Origin: Bacteroidia bacterium
GTDB lineage: Bacteria; Bacteroidota; Bacteroidia; UKL13-3
Direction: 5' to 3'
Assembly (NCBI GenBank): GCA_019454865.1
Contig: JACFNJ010000110.1
Coordinates: 1-8,655 of the forward strand
Length of the DNA stretch: 8,655 nucleotides
Below, in pieces: positions 6,403-8,655 of this stretch (the stretch's first letter is position 1; every line of letters begins with the position of its first letter). The translations under genes were made by a program, and so were the position numbers. Under the pieces are notes generated by a model. The model was not told the DNA's origin and made no database searches. It was given only the letters and a program-made list of their open reading frames with translations.

Positions 6403-8655
6403 TTAATAACCAAAAATTTCTTCCAAACTTACTTCTTCAACATCTCCGTATTTCTTTAAGTCATTTAAATTAATTTTTTCTTTACTGCCCAAAATACTTA
6501 TGTAATATGGTACTCCCAAAAAACGACTTTTATAAAATGCTTCCATGTCTGAAAAATTAATTTTATCAATTGCATTGTAAATGTCATTATTAATATCGTG
6601 ATGCAATCCTAATTTTTTTGCAGCCATAATCGAGAAGAAAACATCTTCTTTGTTGGTACGTTTGGTTTCAATTTGCTGTTTTATTGCCTCTTTGGCGGTG
6701 TTAAAGTTCGCTTCTGATTTAGGCAAATTAGTTAATAAATCTTGCATAGCAGGTATTGCATCTTGTAATTTGTCGGCTTGTGTGCCTATGTATGACATGA
6801 TGTAATAAGGTTCGTTATTTTTTAGAGGTACGGTATATTTTGAAAATGTAGAATATGCCAATGCTTTACTCTCACGTATGGTTTGAAATACAACTGACGA
6901 CATTCCACCACCAAAATATTCATTAAATAATCCGATTAACGGATAAGTTGTCGTATCAAAAGGAGCTTTTTGGCGATTCAACCAAAGTACTTCTGCTTGT
7001 ACCATTTTATAGTTTACAAAAAATACTTTATTGGATGCTGTTGTGTTGCGTGAAAATTGTACAGCTGCCGGATAATCCATAAGGCTTTTTGGTGTTTTAT
7101 GTGTTTTGTTTAAAAACGATTGTAATGCACTTAATTCTTTCGGACCATAATAATAAACAGTATGCTTGTAGGATGTGAGTTGTTTTATCATACTTACCAT
7201 TTCTTCTGCCTTTAATTGCTTTAAGTCATTTGCAGAAAGTATATATGTAAATGGATTGTTTTTACCGAAAGTAGCATAACTGCGTAATGCTGTCCAGAAT
7301 ATTGCTTGTTTGTTTAATTTATTGTCTTCACGTTGTTTTAATGTACGTTCAACCATTTGGTTTAATGCTTCCTGATTGGGTTTAACATTATTTAATAAAT
7401 GTTCAAATAATTGCAATGCAGGTTCAAAATTTTCATTTAATCCGGTTAAGTAAACATAAACTTGTTCATCGCCTGCACTTACCCCAAAATCACATGCTAA
7501 CTTGAAAAACTCTTTATTAATTTGTTCGTTGGTATATTTATCAGTGCCTAAAAACTCTAATAATTTAACAGCGGTAGGTAATTTTAAATTATTAAATTTA
7601 CCCATATCTAAAACGTAGTATAAAGTAAATAATCCGTTGTCTTTATTTTTAATATAATACAATGGCATTTTGTTATTTAAAGTAGCTTTAGTAACATCTT
7701 TATCAAAGTCTAAAAAACGAGGAGTTATACGAGGTGGAACTGTAGTCATAATGTTAAGTACAAACGGACTCATGTCTTCTCTGTTTACATCTACCGGTGT
7801 TATTTGTGGTTTGTCAATTTTAACAATGCTTTTGTCTTCGCCTTCTTTTTTGTTTATTACAACATAGTCGTTGGTGTAATATTTTTTAGCAAAATTTACT
7901 AACTCTGTTTTTGTTATTTTGGCTAAATCATCAATAAATGCAACTTGTGCATCCCATGGTATTTCTGATGTAAATGCATCTAACATTACTCCTGCACGTC
8001 CGCTGTTGCTTTCGTTGTTTCGTATTAGTTCTACTTTAAAATTATTGATAATAGCTTTTAGGTCATCATCAGTAAAATTGCCTGATTTAATATTTTCTAT
8101 TTGTGCCAATAACAAACTGCGTAGTTCTTCTATAGTTTGTCCTTGTTTTGGTTTTCCGGTAAGAAAATGAATACTGTAATCTTTATTACCCCAAAAACCG
8201 GATGAGGCAGAAAGGACTTTTTGTTGTTTAACTAAGTTTAAATCAATAAAACCTGCTTTTGAGTTTGAAAGTAAATAATCAACCAATGTTGCCAATTTCG
8301 ATTCGTGGGTGGCAGCACCCGGTAAGCGAAAACCTATCATTATATTTTCTGCATCCGGACCAAATACATCCACAACTACAGGCGAAGTGCGTACCGGCTC
8401 AGGATTAAAACGAAATGGCGGTACTTGTTTTGCTTGCATATAACTGAATTTTTCTGCTATTGTTTCTATTGCTTTGTCCGGGTCAAAATCTCCTGCCAAT
8501 ATTATCGCCATATTGTTGGGTACATAATAAGTATTGTAGTATTCCCTTATTTTTATTAACGAAGGATTTTTAAGATGTTCAACAGTACCAATTGTAGTTT
8601 GTGTACCATATGTATGATTTACAAATAAATTTTTCATCATTGCTTCAAAAACCTT
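6403..8655 (-). CDS. M16 family zinc peptidase (insulinase-like), N-terminus off-window
   Basis: The frame stays open to the right edge: KVFEA precedes the MM at 8640, so that Met is internal and the gene is cut at its 5' end. Counting from it, residues 1-65 (NHTYGTQTTIGTVEHL, YYVPNNMAIILAGDFDPDKAIETI) are the end of the first M16 core domain and the start of its C-terminal partner domain, which runs to about 265. A linker leads into a second M16 half (about 300-745) with a degenerate zinc-motif position (KLLEF, 359-363) and the typical FNEYFGGGMSSVVFQTIRESKALAYS stretch (572-597). In this family the active HxxEH is in the first half, about 200 residues upstream, so it should lie outside the window. 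Such two-repeat enzymes form a clamshell that degrades peptides, often in the periplasm in Bacteroidota; signal peptide and location cannot be judged here. Full length is probably about 950-1000 residues. A terminator follows the stop. Confidence 0.9.
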   Translation of the reverse strand, partial: KVFEAMMKNLFVNHTYGTQTTIGTVEHLKNPSLIKIREYYNTYYVPNNMAIILAGDFDPDKAIETIAEKFSYMQAKQVPPFRFNPEPVRTSPVVVDVFGPDAENIMIGFRLPGAATHESKLATLVDYLLSNSKAGFIDLNLVKQQKVLSASSGFWGNKDYSIHFLTGKPKQGQTIEELRSLLLAQIENIKSGNFTDDDLKAIINNFKVELIRNNESNSGRAGVMLDAFTSEIPWDAQVAFIDDLAKITKTELVNFAKKYYTNDYVVINKKEGEDKSIVKIDKPQITPVDVNREDMSPFVLNIMTTVPPRITPRFLDFDKDVTKATLNNKMPLYYIKNKDNGLFTLYYVLDMGKFNNLKLPTAVKLLEFLGTDKYTNEQINKEFFKLACDFGVSAGDEQVYVYLTGLNENFEPALQLFEHLLNNVKPNQEALNQMVERTLKQREDNKLNKQAIFWTALRSYATFGKNNPFTYILSANDLKQLKAEEMVSMIKQLTSYKHTVYYYGPKELSALQSFLNKTHKTPKSLMDYPAAVQFSRNTTASNKVFFVNYKMVQAEVLWLNRQKAPFDTTTYPLIGLFNEYFGGGMSSVVFQTIRESKALAYSTFSKYTVPLKNNEPYYIMSYIGTQADKLQDAIPAMQDLLTNLPKSEANFNTAKEAIKQQIETKRTNKEDVFFSIMAAKKLGLHHDINNDIYNAIDKINFSDMEAFYKSRFLGVPYYISILGSKEKINLNDLKKYGDVEEVSLEEIFGY

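Noticed and set aside
1..8655. CRISPR arrays, tRNA/rRNA genes, insertion sequences, attachment sites
   Set aside because: No regularly spaced repeats, cloverleaf-like sequences, transposase or integrase genes or flanking duplications were seen on either strand.

Overview
The window looks like ordinary chromosomal DNA from a member of the Bacteroidota. It is AT-rich, its leaders have no clear GGAGG Shine-Dalgarno, its first gene ends in a type IX secretion (T9SS) sorting domain, and its transketolase is split into two genes. No tRNA, rRNA, CRISPR array, insertion sequence or phage gene is visible. Genus cannot be set from the sequence alone.

Layout, left to right. (1) About 1-1255, plus strand: the C-terminal part of a large secreted surface protein cut by the window edge, with a DPNE-type beta-rich domain, a fibronectin III-like domain and a T9SS type A sorting domain. 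(2) A strong, symmetric terminator (1276-1313) lies between it and the convergent minus-strand operon. (3) 4554 down to 1333, minus strand: three tightly packed genes, in order transketolase N-terminal subunit (TPP-binding half), an exported von Willebrand factor A (VWA) protein, and transketolase C-terminal subunit. The gaps are 16 and 11 bases. (4) A 174-base divergent intergenic region (4555-4728) must hold the promoters of this operon and of the next gene. (5) 4729-6273, plus strand: a FAD-dependent dehydrogenase of the poorly characterised COG2509 type. (6) A convergent intergenic region with a hairpin (6349-6383) whose U-tract serves the minus strand. (7) 8655 down to 6403, minus strand: most of a two-repeat M16 (insulinase/pitrilysin-like) zinc peptidase whose N-terminal part, with the expected zinc motif, lies beyond the right edge.

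How they work together: the two transketolase subunits should form one enzyme of the non-oxidative pentose phosphate pathway. The gene between them encodes an exported protein with an intact-looking metal-binding MIDAS and three C-terminal beta repeats, with no obvious link to sugar metabolism; this is the most notable arrangement here. The other genes look like independent housekeeping or surface functions. I found no convincing evidence of a new defence, mobile or otherwise undescribed system.
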